DNA of 19,164 nucleotides. Source: SAR202 cluster bacterium Io17-Chloro-G6 (GTDB lineage Bacteria; Chloroflexota; Dehalococcoidia; UBA3495). The stretch lies in NCBI GenBank assembly GCA_002816585.1, contig MUCT01000014.1:1-19164 (forward strand), written 5' to 3'. Numbering within the stretch: position 1 is the stretch's first letter; every line of letters starts with the position of its first letter. Positions 6,780 to 14,921 of this stretch are shown here, piece by piece. The notes under the pieces were generated by a model. The model was given only the letters and a program-made list of their open reading frames with translations, was not told the DNA's origin and did not search any database. The position numbers and the translations under genes are program-made.

Positions 6780-8221
6780 TTCATCACCCCCACCTGCACG
6801 TTCCGGAACCGGGCTGGCGCCGCGCCGTGGCCGGTGTGGCCGATTTGGCCGGGCTGACCCTTGCCGCAGTTGGGAATCCCCCACATGGTCCACGAATCTT
6901 GGTTGCACACCGCGTCACAAGAGTTCCAGAATTCGGGGGTAATGCCTGTGTAGGTGCAGTTCCGCAGCAGTTTTCCCAACTTGCCATTTTTTATCTCGTA
7001 GCCGACCTCGGTGCCGAACTGGAAGTTGAAACGCCGGTCATCGATCGACCAGGACCGGTTCATCTCCATAAGGATGCCGTCATCGGTGCCCGCGATCAGG
7101 TTTTCCAGCTCCCAATTTCCCGGTTCCAGGCTAACGTTGGTCATTCGAATCAATGGGATGCGGTTCCAGGAAGCCGCCCGCATGGTGGCATTCGATGGCA
7201 GGCCCAGCCCGGTGGCGGTCTCCCGGGACATCAGATATCCCACGAACCGGCCGTTCTGAACCACCGGGGTCGACTGGGCCGGCACACCTTCATCGTCCCA
7301 GCCGTAGGAGCCCAGGCCGGGCAACCGGATGCTGTCGGCGGTGATGTTAATGTGCTCCGAACCGTACTGGAAATTGTTCAGTTTATCCGTGGTGAGGAAA
7401 GAGGTTCCAGCGTAGGCAGCCTCGGAGCCCAGCACCCGGTCCAGCTCGACGGCGTGGCCACATGACTCGTGGATCTGCAGTCCCAACTGAGAGGAGCCAA
7501 CGATCAATGTTGTGACCTCGGAAGGGCATTGGTCCGCCGACAATAGGGCCACCGCCTCAATGGCGGTCCCCTCCGCATTGCCGGCCAGTTCCATCGCCTC
7601 CACGAATTCCCATCCGGCGCAGCCCTGCTGCCGCATTGACTGGGGATAGGAACGCCGCTGAATCTCGCCGTTGCCCCTGGCGGTGGCCATGATGCCGCCT
7701 CCCGCCTCGTAGATCGTCTGCTCGACGTGGGCGCCCTCGCTGTTGACGAAGGTCTTGTGCTCTCTGACGAAGATCAGGTTGCCGGACCTAGCCGAGATGC
7801 CCTTCACCGAGCCCATCTGCCGGTCTGCCTCCAGTAGTAGCTCCAGTTTGTCTGCCGATGAGATAGAGAAGGGATCGGTCTGTATGGGAGTGGTATAAAC
7901 GCCCCGGCTGGTCACCGGAAGCCCCAGGGACACCGGCCCGTTACTGGACTGGGCCGAGGATTTGGCGATCTCCACCGCCAGGGCGGTAATCCGGTCGACT
8001 TCTGCCGGGGAAATATTGTTCGTTGAAGCAAAGCCCCAGGAGCCATTCAGAAGTACCCTAACGCCGATGCCCAGCGACTCGTCGTCGCTGACGGTATCCA
8101 CCGCCCCGTTCCGCACGACGAAACGCTGCTGCTTTGTTTCAACCAACCTAACGTCACTGTAGGCCGCGCCCATCACCTCGGCGAGGTCTAGAACTCTTGA
8201 TACCAGATCATCCATCGACAT
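6776..8221 (-). CDS. TldD-like metalloprotease subunit
   Basis: This is the zinc-bearing subunit of the TldD/TldE protease. The 481-residue protein has the defining HExxxH motif (HESCGH, His251 to His256) inside the segment LGLQIHESCGHAVELDRVLG. It also has the family's N-terminal YSDVRLVETKQQRFVVRNG and the GSYGWDDEGVPAQSTPVVQNG region. I prefer ATG 8221 over an in-frame TTG at 8239 because GGGGTGA lies 6 or so bases upstream of the ATG. It is followed directly by the overlapping TldE gene, so both subunits are made from one message. Known systems act on peptide antibiotics (microcin B17) and antitoxins (CcdA). No peptide precursor is seen nearby, so a housekeeping or unknown substrate is likely. 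Confidence 0.92.
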   Translation of the reverse strand: MSMDDLVSRVLDLAEVMGAAYSDVRLVETKQQRFVVRNGAVDTVSDDESLGIGVRVLLNGSWGFASTNNISPAEVDRITALAVEIAKSSAQSSNGPVSLGLPVTSRGVYTTPIQTDPFSISSADKLELLLEADRQMGSVKGISARSGNLIFVREHKTFVNSEGAHVEQTIYEAGGGIMATARGNGEIQRRSYPQSMRQQGCAGWEFVEAMELAGNAEGTAIEAVALLSADQCPSEVTTLIVGSSQLGLQIHESCGHAVELDRVLGSEAAYAGTSFLTTDKLNNFQYGSEHINITADSIRLPGLGSYGWDDEGVPAQSTPVVQNGRFVGYLMSRETATGLGLPSNATMRAASWNRIPLIRMTNVSLEPGNWELENLIAGTDDGILMEMNRSWSIDDRRFNFQFGTEVGYEIKNGKLGKLLRNCTYTGITPEFWNSCDAVCNQDSWTMWGIPNCGKGQPGQIGHTGHGAAPARFRNVQVGVMK

Positions 8222-8564
8222 GCCATTCACCCCGTTCAAGCCGACTGTTGTTGGAGTTTTTAAACTGCTGGGCGATCAATGCCAGAGTCTGATTATATTC
8301 TCACGAGTCGCCAGCCGCATGGTCCAATTTTGTAACCAGGTGTCGAGCAGTCCCAAATTTGGGTCAGGAAGGGGCGTTCCGCTTGATTGGGATGTCCCTC
8401 CTGATATCAATCTTGATCTCCACCGCCTCGACGTTTCTCGGACCCGACCGACTCCGGTGGCCTGTACGACAGCCGGGTTGCCGGCCGGCGGTAGCAATCC
8501 GTGAATTCGGGCGAGCCCAAGAGTCAGACTGACTCGACACCAGTAAATCCCCTTGCCTTGAGCC
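8222..8564. other. Intergenic region with palindromes, no gene seen
   Basis: I see no convincing coding sequence between the TldD start and the end of the ligase remnant. Two palindromes stand out: CCCAAATTTGGG at 8352-8363 and GAGTCAG/CTGACTC at 8521-8535. The second is about 30 bases past the ligase stop on the minus strand but lacks a T-run. The TldD promoter should lie in the left half; no clear sigma-70 pair was found. Confidence 0.5.
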
Positions 8565-9238
8565 TTACCGGAGTTTGAAACGCTGAATCTTGCCGGTGGC
8601 GGTCTTGGGCAGGTCATCCACCAAGTTGATCCACCACGGGTATTTGTAACAGGCCAGAGGGTCCTGGCAGTGCTTGAGCAGGTCTTTGGCCAGGGACTCA
8701 GAAGCGTCTTTGGATTCAAACACGATAACGAAGGCCTCTGGCTTGATCAACTCATCTGTGTTAGGGCGGCCCACGATGGCGGCCTCCAGCACCTTGGAAT
8801 GTTCGACGAGGCGGTTCTCGATCTCTACCGGGGAGCACCAGATGCCGCCAACTTTCATTAAATCGTCGCTCCGGCCACAGTAGACGAAATACCCGTCCTG
8901 GTCCTCGTAAAATGTCTCCACCCGTCCACCATGGTGTCCGCTGTTTTCTGTGGGTTGTTCCAGTAATGTGAGGCGGTGGAGTCGCCCTGAATCACCGGCA
9001 TTCCTGCTTCGCCCTTGGGAACTGGGTTGCCTTGGTCGTCCAGAATCTTCACTCGGTAGCCCGGAACCGGCTTGCCGCTGGTGCCGCGACGGTGGTAGTT
9101 CATGGTGTTGGAAATGAAGACGTGCAGCGCCTCTGTTGAGCCGATGCCGTCCAGAGTCAGTGTCCCGGACTTCTCCCGCCAAACGGTGATCGCAGGAACG
9201 CAAAGTGTGAATCTCGTTTGGATTCGCGATGATATCGG
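8565..9238 (-). pseudogene. Decayed benzoate-CoA-ligase-like acyl-CoA synthetase (5'-truncated, frameshifted)
   Basis: Intact members activate an aromatic or related acid to its CoA thioester through an acyl-AMP. Here only the C-terminal part remains. One frame (9238 to about 8920) gives LDGIGSTEALHVFISN, GTSGKPVPGYRVKILDD and GDSTASHYWNNPQKTADTM. After a break at about 8912-8922 the other frame gives FYEDQDGYFVYCGRSDD, KVGGIWCSPVEIENRL and LPKTATGKIQRFKLR to a TAA at 8565-8567. The break removes the expected WxRTGD core with its catalytic Asp, and a stop lies just upstream of 9238. Some 300 N-terminal residues are missing and the first residues left (RFTLCVPAITVWREKSG) look internally shortened. 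With a truncation, an internal deletion and a frameshift, true decay is much likelier than sequencing error. The KTATGKIQRF ending is typical of the benzoate-CoA ligase branch. Confidence 0.85.
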
Positions 9239-9379
9239 TTAGAACGAGAGGCTTATCACTGTTACGATTTAGGAAAGAATCTGAACTTGCCGCACATGCT
9301 GCCCAAGACTTTTAAAGTTACGCGGAATATTGTGTTATCGGTTCGATGAGGGAATCGATCCCTGCGAATTCTAGTTGAT

Positions 9380-12300
9380 ATGTCCATCTTCCAACAACCG
9401 TCCCAAGAATTAGACACTCTAGTAGCGATCACAGAGATACTAACTGGGCCGCTCCAGTTTTTTGATAAATGTGAAGCAGTCTTGGATGTGCTGGCCGGTT
9501 TCACCGGGTCGGATCTGGTCACCCTGCGTGAATTGGACCCGGAAAATTTCCAGTTAAACCCCGTCGCATCCTACAATCGCCTAACCCCACCCGACCTGCC
9601 CCTAAGTCCCACCCTGCCAGGCAGAGCACTCAACCTCCGAATTCCTGTCGTGGTCAACGATTATCTTGCCCATGAAACGCGAGATCAGGGATATGCGAAA
9701 GCGGGCGTAAAGTCCGCATTGATCATACCAGTTGAAGTCGACGGAGAGATTTTGGGCACCCTTGGCTTTGCTTCCAAAACCCTGGGCCATTACCAGGAGG
9801 ACACCGTTCGAGTATTGACCGCCATCGCCGCCGTGGTCGGGATGATGCTAAGAAATGCAGAGCTCCATCAAGACAACGAAGTGGAAGCAAATGTCGGCCG
9901 TATCGTGAGTTCGCCATTAGTGGGCCTAGACGTTTTTGAGAGATTCACGGCTGAAGCCGCCGGGATAATCGAATTCGACCGGCTACAGTTGATTTCTGTT
10001 AATGCCTCAGAAAACACCTTCGTCACAGAATTCCACTTTGGGGGCGAACTACCGAATTTGCCCATGGGAATAATTCGTAAAATTGACGGTTCGGCGCTTG
10101 AGAAAATTGCGCGGTCGTGTGTCAGCCAACGCTTAACATTGGACGAACGTGAGGGCGCCGAGCCCAGGTATCCAAATGCGAGACCGTTCGTCATCGCTGG
10201 GCAGCGGTTCTTTCTTGGTGTTCCATTGGTCGTGGGAGACCAAGTCATCGGCGCTCTGGGATTAACCCGGGCTTCAAGCCACTTTTCTCACAAAGACTTG
10301 ACGAAGGCCGAGAGATTGGGGAACTTGGTGGCAGGCGCGTTCGCCGATTTCAAAATCCAGGAATTCAAGACCCAAACCGAACAGGAAATCAAAAAAAACA
10401 GGGCTGTCCTTGAGGCCGAGGCCAATATCGGTCGGTTCTTGAGTTCGCCGATCGCCAAATCCGATGCGATTGAGACGATAAAATCGGAACTTGCCAACAT
10501 CGTCCCTTTGGACCGGCTTGTGATTTTGAACGTCGACATTGAGGCTGAGACATTCAGTCAGGATTTCAACGAATTCCTGTATAACACCAAGTTGTTGGTG
10601 GCTAATAATCCAGGGCAGACCTATGCAGGATCAATCACCGAAGAAGTCATCCGTTCTGGTTGTGGCCAGATAATCAATTCGGACGATCCTCGCCTGGCAA
10701 CCGGCCAGTTGCCCCTCTCTCAGTTGGTGTTCGAAAACAAGGGCTACCAGTCAATGATGGTCGTCCCATTGGAGTTCGAAGGGATTACCATCGGGGTCCT
10801 ACTCTCCTCCAGGTATGAAGGGCAATATTGCGATGAGGATGTGGCCACTGCGGAACGGATCGGACACCTGCTGTCCGGCGCTCTTGCTACGTTTAAGATA
10901 ACCTCTGAAAGAAACCGGGCCCAATTAGCGCTCCTGGAGAGCGAATCGCGGCTCCGCCAGATCGCAGACAGCATCGACGGCGTCTTTTGGCTCGTTGATT
11001 TCGAGCCCCGCCGGTTGGTTTATGCGAGCCCGAATTTCGAGGATGTGTACGACATTCCTGTAGCGGCCGTGTACGACAACTTGGATCGATGGTACGAGAC
11101 TGTTCATCCGGAAGACCTGCCTCGTCTACGCCAGACCAGCCGGCAGGTTTTCGAGACCGGCGAAGCTGCAATTGAGCATAGAATCATCAAGCGGGATGGC
11201 TCGGTGCGGTGGGTCCGGAGCAACGCCTTCCCAGTTAGGGACGATCAAGGGAAAATTTTCAGAACCAGCGGCTTCGCGGAAGACATTACCGATCGAAAAT
11301 TGCAGTTGGAAAGAATCACCGAGGCTGGGCGCCTGCTCTCCATCGGAGAACTGGCATCTGGTGTGGCCCATGAGATCAACAATCCGTTGGCCAACGTCAG
11401 TCTCTATTCAGAAGATCTATTGGAGCAGGACCTACCGGACTCGGTGATCTCAGATTTGCGGGTAATATTGGCCGAAGGTAAACGGGCGGCGGCGGTCGTC
11501 GGTAATCTGCTTCAATTCGCCCGAAAGTCCTCCCCTGAGATTTCCAAGGTTGACGCCAGGGAATTCGTTGAGCGTTGCATCAAACTCAAGAGTCATGATT
11601 TCCGGGTCAACAATATCTCAGCTTCGGTCAGCGTTGAATTGGGTTGCCCTGAACTCAAGATCGACGATAATCTGATGTCTCAGGTGGTCCTAAACATCTT
11701 AGCCAACGCGGAACAAGCGTGCGTATCGGCGAACGGACGCGGTCACATCTCGGTAACGGTGCGAGAGGCTGAAGGTTCGACCCGGATAAGCGTCTCGGAT
11801 AATGGCCCTGGGATTTCTCCAGAGAATCAATTGAAAGTTTTCGACCCGTTTTTCACAACGAAAGAGGTTGGGGAGGGCACCGGCCTGGGCCTGAGCGTTT
11901 CCTACGGAATTATTGCCCAATTGGGTGGCAAACTGTGGGTGGAGAGCGACGGCCTGATTGGGTCCACTTTCCATATTGATATACCACCGGTAATGGAGAC
12001 GGTATTCCCAGAAACCAACATTAACGGAAATGCACCCCCTACTGCGTCAGCCGCCTCTCTCCACGTCTTAGTGGTGGATGACGAGCCTGATCTTCGATTC
12101 ATTTTTGCAAAGCTCGTTGAACGGCAAGGTCATTCGGCTGATCAAGCAGGCGACGGTGAAGAAGCGTGGCGCAAAGTGCAAGACAACAATTACGATTGCA
12201 TCTTGCTTGACCTTAGAATGGCCGGCAGCGACGGCCAAGAAGTTTTCCAACGGATCAGTTCATCGGATCCGGACCTAGCCGACAATATCATCTTCATCAC

Positions 12301-12445
12301 CGGCGATCTGGCGAACTCCAAGACCCGTTCTTTCTTAAACCCGCTGCCTAATCTGGTTCTGGAAAAACCGATTTCCATCGAGCAACTCGGGCAAGCAATA
12401 CGTGTGATATCCGAGAGGCGGTCGCGTTCGAAGTCTTCGGACTAG
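9380..12445 (+). CDS. Soluble hybrid sensor histidine kinase: 3 GAF, PAS, HisKA, HATPase, receiver
   Basis: The 1021-residue protein senses a signal and phosphorylates itself. By rough position it holds GAF domains at 15-165, 175-325 and 345-505, a PAS domain at 522-640 (with the RWYETVHPEDLPRL and DGSVRWVRS motifs), a dimerisation domain with phospho-His664 (GVAHEINNP), and an ATPase domain with the N box at Asn772 and Asn776, DNGPG at 807-811 and GTGLGLS. A C-terminal receiver has acidic Asp900-Asp901, phospho-acceptor Asp944 and Lys996. No membrane segment is seen, so it is cytoplasmic. The GAF repeats share the pattern EANIGR(F/I)(L/V)SSP, pointing to internal duplication of the second and third. 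No partner regulator is adjacent. The HPt and receiver proteins at 15.7-19.1 kb are plausible downstream partners. ATG 9380 has no strong ribosome site. Confidence 0.93.
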   Translation: MSIFQQPSQELDTLVAITEILTGPLQFFDKCEAVLDVLAGFTGSDLVTLRELDPENFQLNPVASYNRLTPPDLPLSPTLPGRALNLRIPVVVNDYLAHETRDQGYAKAGVKSALIIPVEVDGEILGTLGFASKTLGHYQEDTVRVLTAIAAVVGMMLRNAELHQDNEVEANVGRIVSSPLVGLDVFERFTAEAAGIIEFDRLQLISVNASENTFVTEFHFGGELPNLPMGIIRKIDGSALEKIARSCVSQRLTLDEREGAEPRYPNARPFVIAGQRFFLGVPLVVGDQVIGALGLTRASSHFSHKDLTKAERLGNLVAGAFADFKIQEFKTQTEQEIKKNRAVLEAEANIGRFLSSPIAKSDAIETIKSELANIVPLDRLVILNVDIEAETFSQDFNEFLYNTKLLVANNPGQTYAGSITEEVIRSGCGQIINSDDPRLATGQLPLSQLVFENKGYQSMMVVPLEFEGITIGVLLSSRYEGQYCDEDVATAERIGHLLSGALATFKITSERNRAQLALLESESRLRQIADSIDGVFWLVDFEPRRLVYASPNFEDVYDIPVAAVYDNLDRWYETVHPEDLPRLRQTSRQVFETGEAAIEHRIIKRDGSVRWVRSNAFPVRDDQGKIFRTSGFAEDITDRKLQLERITEAGRLLSIGELASGVAHEINNPLANVSLYSEDLLEQDLPDSVISDLRVILAEGKRAAAVVGNLLQFARKSSPEISKVDAREFVERCIKLKSHDFRVNNISASVSVELGCPELKIDDNLMSQVVLNILANAEQACVSANGRGHISVTVREAEGSTRISVSDNGPGISPENQLKVFDPFFTTKEVGEGTGLGLSVSYGIIAQLGGKLWVESDGLIGSTFHIDIPPVMETVFPETNINGNAPPTASAASLHVLVVDDEPDLRFIFAKLVERQGHSADQAGDGEEAWRKVQDNNYDCILLDLRMAGSDGQEVFQRISSSDPDLADNIIFITGDLANSKTRSFLNPLPNLVLEKPISIEQLGQAIRVISERRSRSKSSD

Positions 12446-12456
12446 GTCCAGGTGGC

Positions 12457-12470
12457 TGGCTGGCCAGCCA
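12457..12470. repeat. 14-base perfect palindrome after the hybrid kinase gene
   Basis: TGGCTGGCCAGCCA reads the same on both strands and starts 12 bases after the kinase stop. It could form a short hairpin but has no T-run, so it is at best a weak terminator or a protein-binding site between the converging kinase and crotonase genes. Confidence 0.35.
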
Positions 12471-12581
12471 TGGTCAGTTGGGATACTCCCTCACTCTCCT
12501 GGTGCTGGACCTTAAACGGTACGCGACCAACCCGCTCTGGGTCGGCATACTTCATAGCAAGCGGTGCTGCAAGAGATTTGG

Positions 12582-13343
12582 CTAAGCCCGTGGAGTTCGG
12601 TTGACGTGGCAATGGCGCCCCAGTTCGCCCTGACTTGTAACGGGGTCCTGTTTCTCCCGGTAGGCGTTCATCGCTTCATCGTGGTCCGCTGAGGCGATGG
12701 CGATAGTCTGGCGGTGCAAATACTTCTCAAAGAACTGGCCGTGGGGCCGGCCCTGATAGGCTAACAGCATCAGTTTGGTCTGGCGGGCGGCCTCGGAACC
12801 TACGGCCAGATACCGCCGGGTCAGCGCCTCAATCTCTCGGTCGAAATCCGCTGGCTCAACGGGGTAGTCCACCTGTCCGATAAGCAGCGCGTCCACACCG
12901 TCCACATTCTCGCCGGAGATGGCCATGCGCTTGGCACGTCCCAGTCCAATGTAGCGTTGTAGAAGGTAGGCGCCGAGTCCGGGAATGAATCCTCCTGTGG
13001 CGGCCGGCAGACCCAAGATCGCGTCCTCAGTTGCAACGCGTATATCGCAAGCCAGTGGGAGTTGCAGTCCTCCAAGGGCGAAACCCTGGATGGCGCAGAT
13101 TACCAGGTTGTCGACCCGTTCCAGTAGACGCAGAGCCCGGTCCACTGGTAGAAGTAGTCGTGGGGTCTCCTCCTTCGCCAGTTCCTTGAGGTCGATGCCG
13201 GTGCAGAAGGGGCGGGCATTTCCTCCGGCGCTCACCTCGCCAGTTCGCCCGGCATCTGCAGGGGTTAACGAGCGCGTAGGGGCGTTCCCATTCCGTTGGG
13301 ACCACACCCTCGGCATCACAAAATCGAAACCCGGCGTCCCCAT
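12582..13343 (-). CDS. Crotonase (enoyl-CoA hydratase/isomerase) family protein, N-terminus short, probably decaying
   Basis: Crotonases act on acyl-CoA thioesters through an oxyanion hole formed by two backbone NH groups. Both loops are visible: GGNARPFCTGIDLKEL (about residues 40-55) and IQGFALGGLQLPLACDIRVA. They are followed by LGLPAATGGFIPGLGAYLLQRYIG, the usual active-site region. The position that is Glu in hydratases (PE) is Ala here (PA), so classic hydratase activity is unlikely. The first 40 residues do not look like the family's N-terminal strands. The FCTG motif sits about 15-20 residues earlier than usual, and the last 20 residues are also unlike the family. The start at ATG 13343 is therefore nominal, and a 5' deletion or frameshift is likely. 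It follows the OsmC-like gene by 34 bases on the same strand. Confidence 0.72.
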   Translation of the reverse strand: MGTPGFDFVMPRVWSQRNGNAPTRSLTPADAGRTGEVSAGGNARPFCTGIDLKELAKEETPRLLLPVDRALRLLERVDNLVICAIQGFALGGLQLPLACDIRVATEDAILGLPAATGGFIPGLGAYLLQRYIGLGRAKRMAISGENVDGVDALLIGQVDYPVEPADFDREIEALTRRYLAVGSEAARQTKLMLLAYQGRPHGQFFEKYLHRQTIAIASADHDEAMNAYREKQDPVTSQGELGRHCHVNRTPRA

Positions 13344-13377
13344 CCTCGGCTACGACACCAATTCCGTTCTCCGCAGG

Positions 13378-13887
13378 CTAGTCCAAGCTGAACGGCGCTC
13401 CATTCAACATCAACGTTTCTTCAAACGGGGTTGGATTAAGGACGGCAGCCCTCACCCAACAGCCGTTCTTCGCATTACGCAGCATGACCGCCACCCTGGC
13501 TGGGTCGTCTGGCGATTCTATCTCGTACTTGGTTTCGACTTTTGGCGCTCCGGCGAGAATGGTGCCGGCCAGCACGGACCCCGAAATATCGAAGTGGACC
13601 GACGCTTCAGCCCTCACCTTGGTGATGTTCACTTTCATCAATTGAGAGTACCTCTCAATCTGGGTCATCTCTCAAAACAGGATCGAAGCGGCGAAGTAGT
13701 GCAGGGGAGCTGGCGCCGTTCCGTTTCCGCCGATGGATGCGGGTTCGTCGCACATGATCTCGAAACCGCGGACCTTGGCCCGCCGCAACATATTCCCCAG
13801 GTCGTCGGCCTCGCACTCGATAATCATGGACCGGTGACTGCCGCCCTGGGGAAAGGGGTCGTAATTTGGGCTAGATTCGGTAGCCAT
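13378..13887 (-). CDS. OsmC-like protein with in-frame TGA, predicted selenoprotein (Sec72)
   Basis: OsmC/Ohr-family proteins reduce peroxides with a reactive cysteine and a second cysteine. Residues 1-71 (MATESSPNYD... to APLHYFAASILF) match the N-terminal half. A TGA follows at 13674-13672, and the same frame continues without a gap into EMTQIERYSQLMKV and GSVLAGTILAG to LNGAPFSLD, ending in TAG. The family has its catalytic Cys right after the (A/G)S(I/L)L(F/A) segment, exactly where the TGA lies. The second Cys is Cys143 (NGCW). A perfect stem-loop follows the TGA at SECIS distance (see 13641-13659). The start ATG 13887 has AAGGAGGG upstream. Read through, the protein has 169 residues, a normal family size. 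Simple nonsense mutation is the alternative, but the flanking frame is intact. It lies in a redox gene row with the ferredoxin and the LLM oxidoreductase. Confidence 0.8.
13641..13659 (-). promoter_or_regulatory. Candidate bacterial SECIS element in the OsmC-like gene
   Basis: On the minus strand ATTGAGAG and CTCTCAAT form a perfect 8-bp stem closed by the loop GTA. The stem starts 12 bases after the TGA, so the apical loop begins 20 bases after it. Bacterial SECIS elements place a small loop with a G among its first two bases about 16-37 bases downstream of the UGA, and all three conditions are met. The stem is also inside coding sequence, as expected in bacteria. Confidence 0.72.
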
Positions 13888-13938
13888 ATTCCCTCCTTCA
13901 TCTTGGCAATTTCACACGTAAGTGACCTTATGATAAGG

Positions 13939-14814
13939 TTACAATACCGCCTCTGCCACCTGTTCTAGGGCTTGGTGAGCCGACTTCTCGTCAGTGGTGT
14001 TCAGCATGTGGACTACCCGGTCGGCCCCAGCGTCGAAGAACCTCCGGTTCATCTCCCGGTCTCGGGGGGCATCCCACATTGTTACGTCCAACACAGAGAC
14101 ATCCCGGCCTCGCTGGGTCATCAGTTCCTCAATGTGCCTGCGGGCGCCAGCCAGCTTGCCTGGGTCTTGGTATTGGGAGGTATTGCGGGCCCGGGGCAGC
14201 CATCCATCGCCGTAATTGGCGATGCGCCGGGCAGCGCTTTCTAACTCGCCACCGACGAAGATTGGCGGGTGAGGCTTCTGCACCGGTTTGGGGGAACAGA
14301 CCAGCGGTGGGAAATCGATGTACTCGCCATGGTACTCGGTGACTTCGGTGGTCCACAGTTGCTTCATCACGTCCACGTATTCCCGCGTTTGCTTCCAGCG
14401 GTGGGCGAAGTCGACACCAAGCACGTCGGACTCCCCCTTAAGCCAACCCGCGCCGACGCCAAAGAGGAACCGGCCGCCAGAGATGTGGTCCAGGGTCGCC
14501 ACCTCTTTGGCCAACCGGATGGGATTACGCTCTGGCACCAGACAGATGCCCGTCCCCAATTTTATCTTTTTAGTGACTGTGGCGGCTCCGGCCAAGAATA
14601 ATAGCGGATCGATGATATGGTTGATGCCGCCCTCGGTGTAGACCTGGGGAATCCCGCCCTGCCGGCCGGTGGGCGGGTCAACCTTGAAGTCGATGGGAAT
14701 TATCCCGTGCTCCGGCGCCCAAAGGGACTCGAAGCCGAGTTCCTCGACCTTCCGGGCCAGATCAATGGTGTCGAAATCGTGCCGGGTCATTAGCAGAGCG
14801 ATGCCGATCTTCAT
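13939..14814 (-). CDS. LLM-class flavin/F420-dependent oxidoreductase
   Basis: The luciferase-like monooxygenase superfamily uses a TIM barrel to bind FMN or coenzyme F420. The 291-residue protein carries the family pattern: MKIGIALLMTRHDFDTIDLA at the start, LGFESLWAPEHGIIP, the KLGTGICLVPERNPIRLAKE strand and helix, LDHISGGRFLFGVGAGWL, and KPHPPIFVGGELESAARRIANYGDGWLP. This combination (HPP-IFVGG, ARRIA-YGDGW) is typical of the F420-type subfamily, but FMN use cannot be excluded. The start ATG 14814 has AAGGTGA upstream. It sits between the ferredoxin (107 bases upstream) and the OsmC-like gene (51 bases downstream) on the same strand. A small hairpin, ACCTTA/TAAGGT, follows its stop. The substrate is unknown. 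Confidence 0.9.
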   Translation of the reverse strand: MKIGIALLMTRHDFDTIDLARKVEELGFESLWAPEHGIIPIDFKVDPPTGRQGGIPQVYTEGGINHIIDPLLFLAGAATVTKKIKLGTGICLVPERNPIRLAKEVATLDHISGGRFLFGVGAGWLKGESDVLGVDFAHRWKQTREYVDVMKQLWTTEVTEYHGEYIDFPPLVCSPKPVQKPHPPIFVGGELESAARRIANYGDGWLPRARNTSQYQDPGKLAGARRHIEELMTQRGRDVSVLDVTMWDAPRDREMNRRFFDAGADRVVHMLNTTDEKSAHQALEQVAEAVL

Positions 14815-14921
14815 GTTTCACCTTGATGGCGCAGTCGGTCCAGATTGGAGTACAAATCAAAAGTCCCCCTCTACGCCGCCGCAAAGGAGGACTCATGGAA
14901 CGTGGCCTGATCGTAGGACCG

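Noticed and set aside
6780..6908. N-terminal extension of the TldE frame to 6908
   Set aside because: The extra 43 residues are Arg/Pro/Gly-rich, overlap TldD and have no family similarity; ATG 6779 at the ATGA overlap is much better.
12446..12581. 36-codon minus-strand frame (MKYADPERVGRVPFKV...) beyond the crotonase
   Set aside because: It has no recognisable domain or ribosome site; it could be a gene remnant but the sequence gives no way to tell.
12985..13968. Open frame of 327 codons on the + strand
   Set aside because: It lies opposite the crotonase and OsmC-like genes and has the composition of an antisense shadow.
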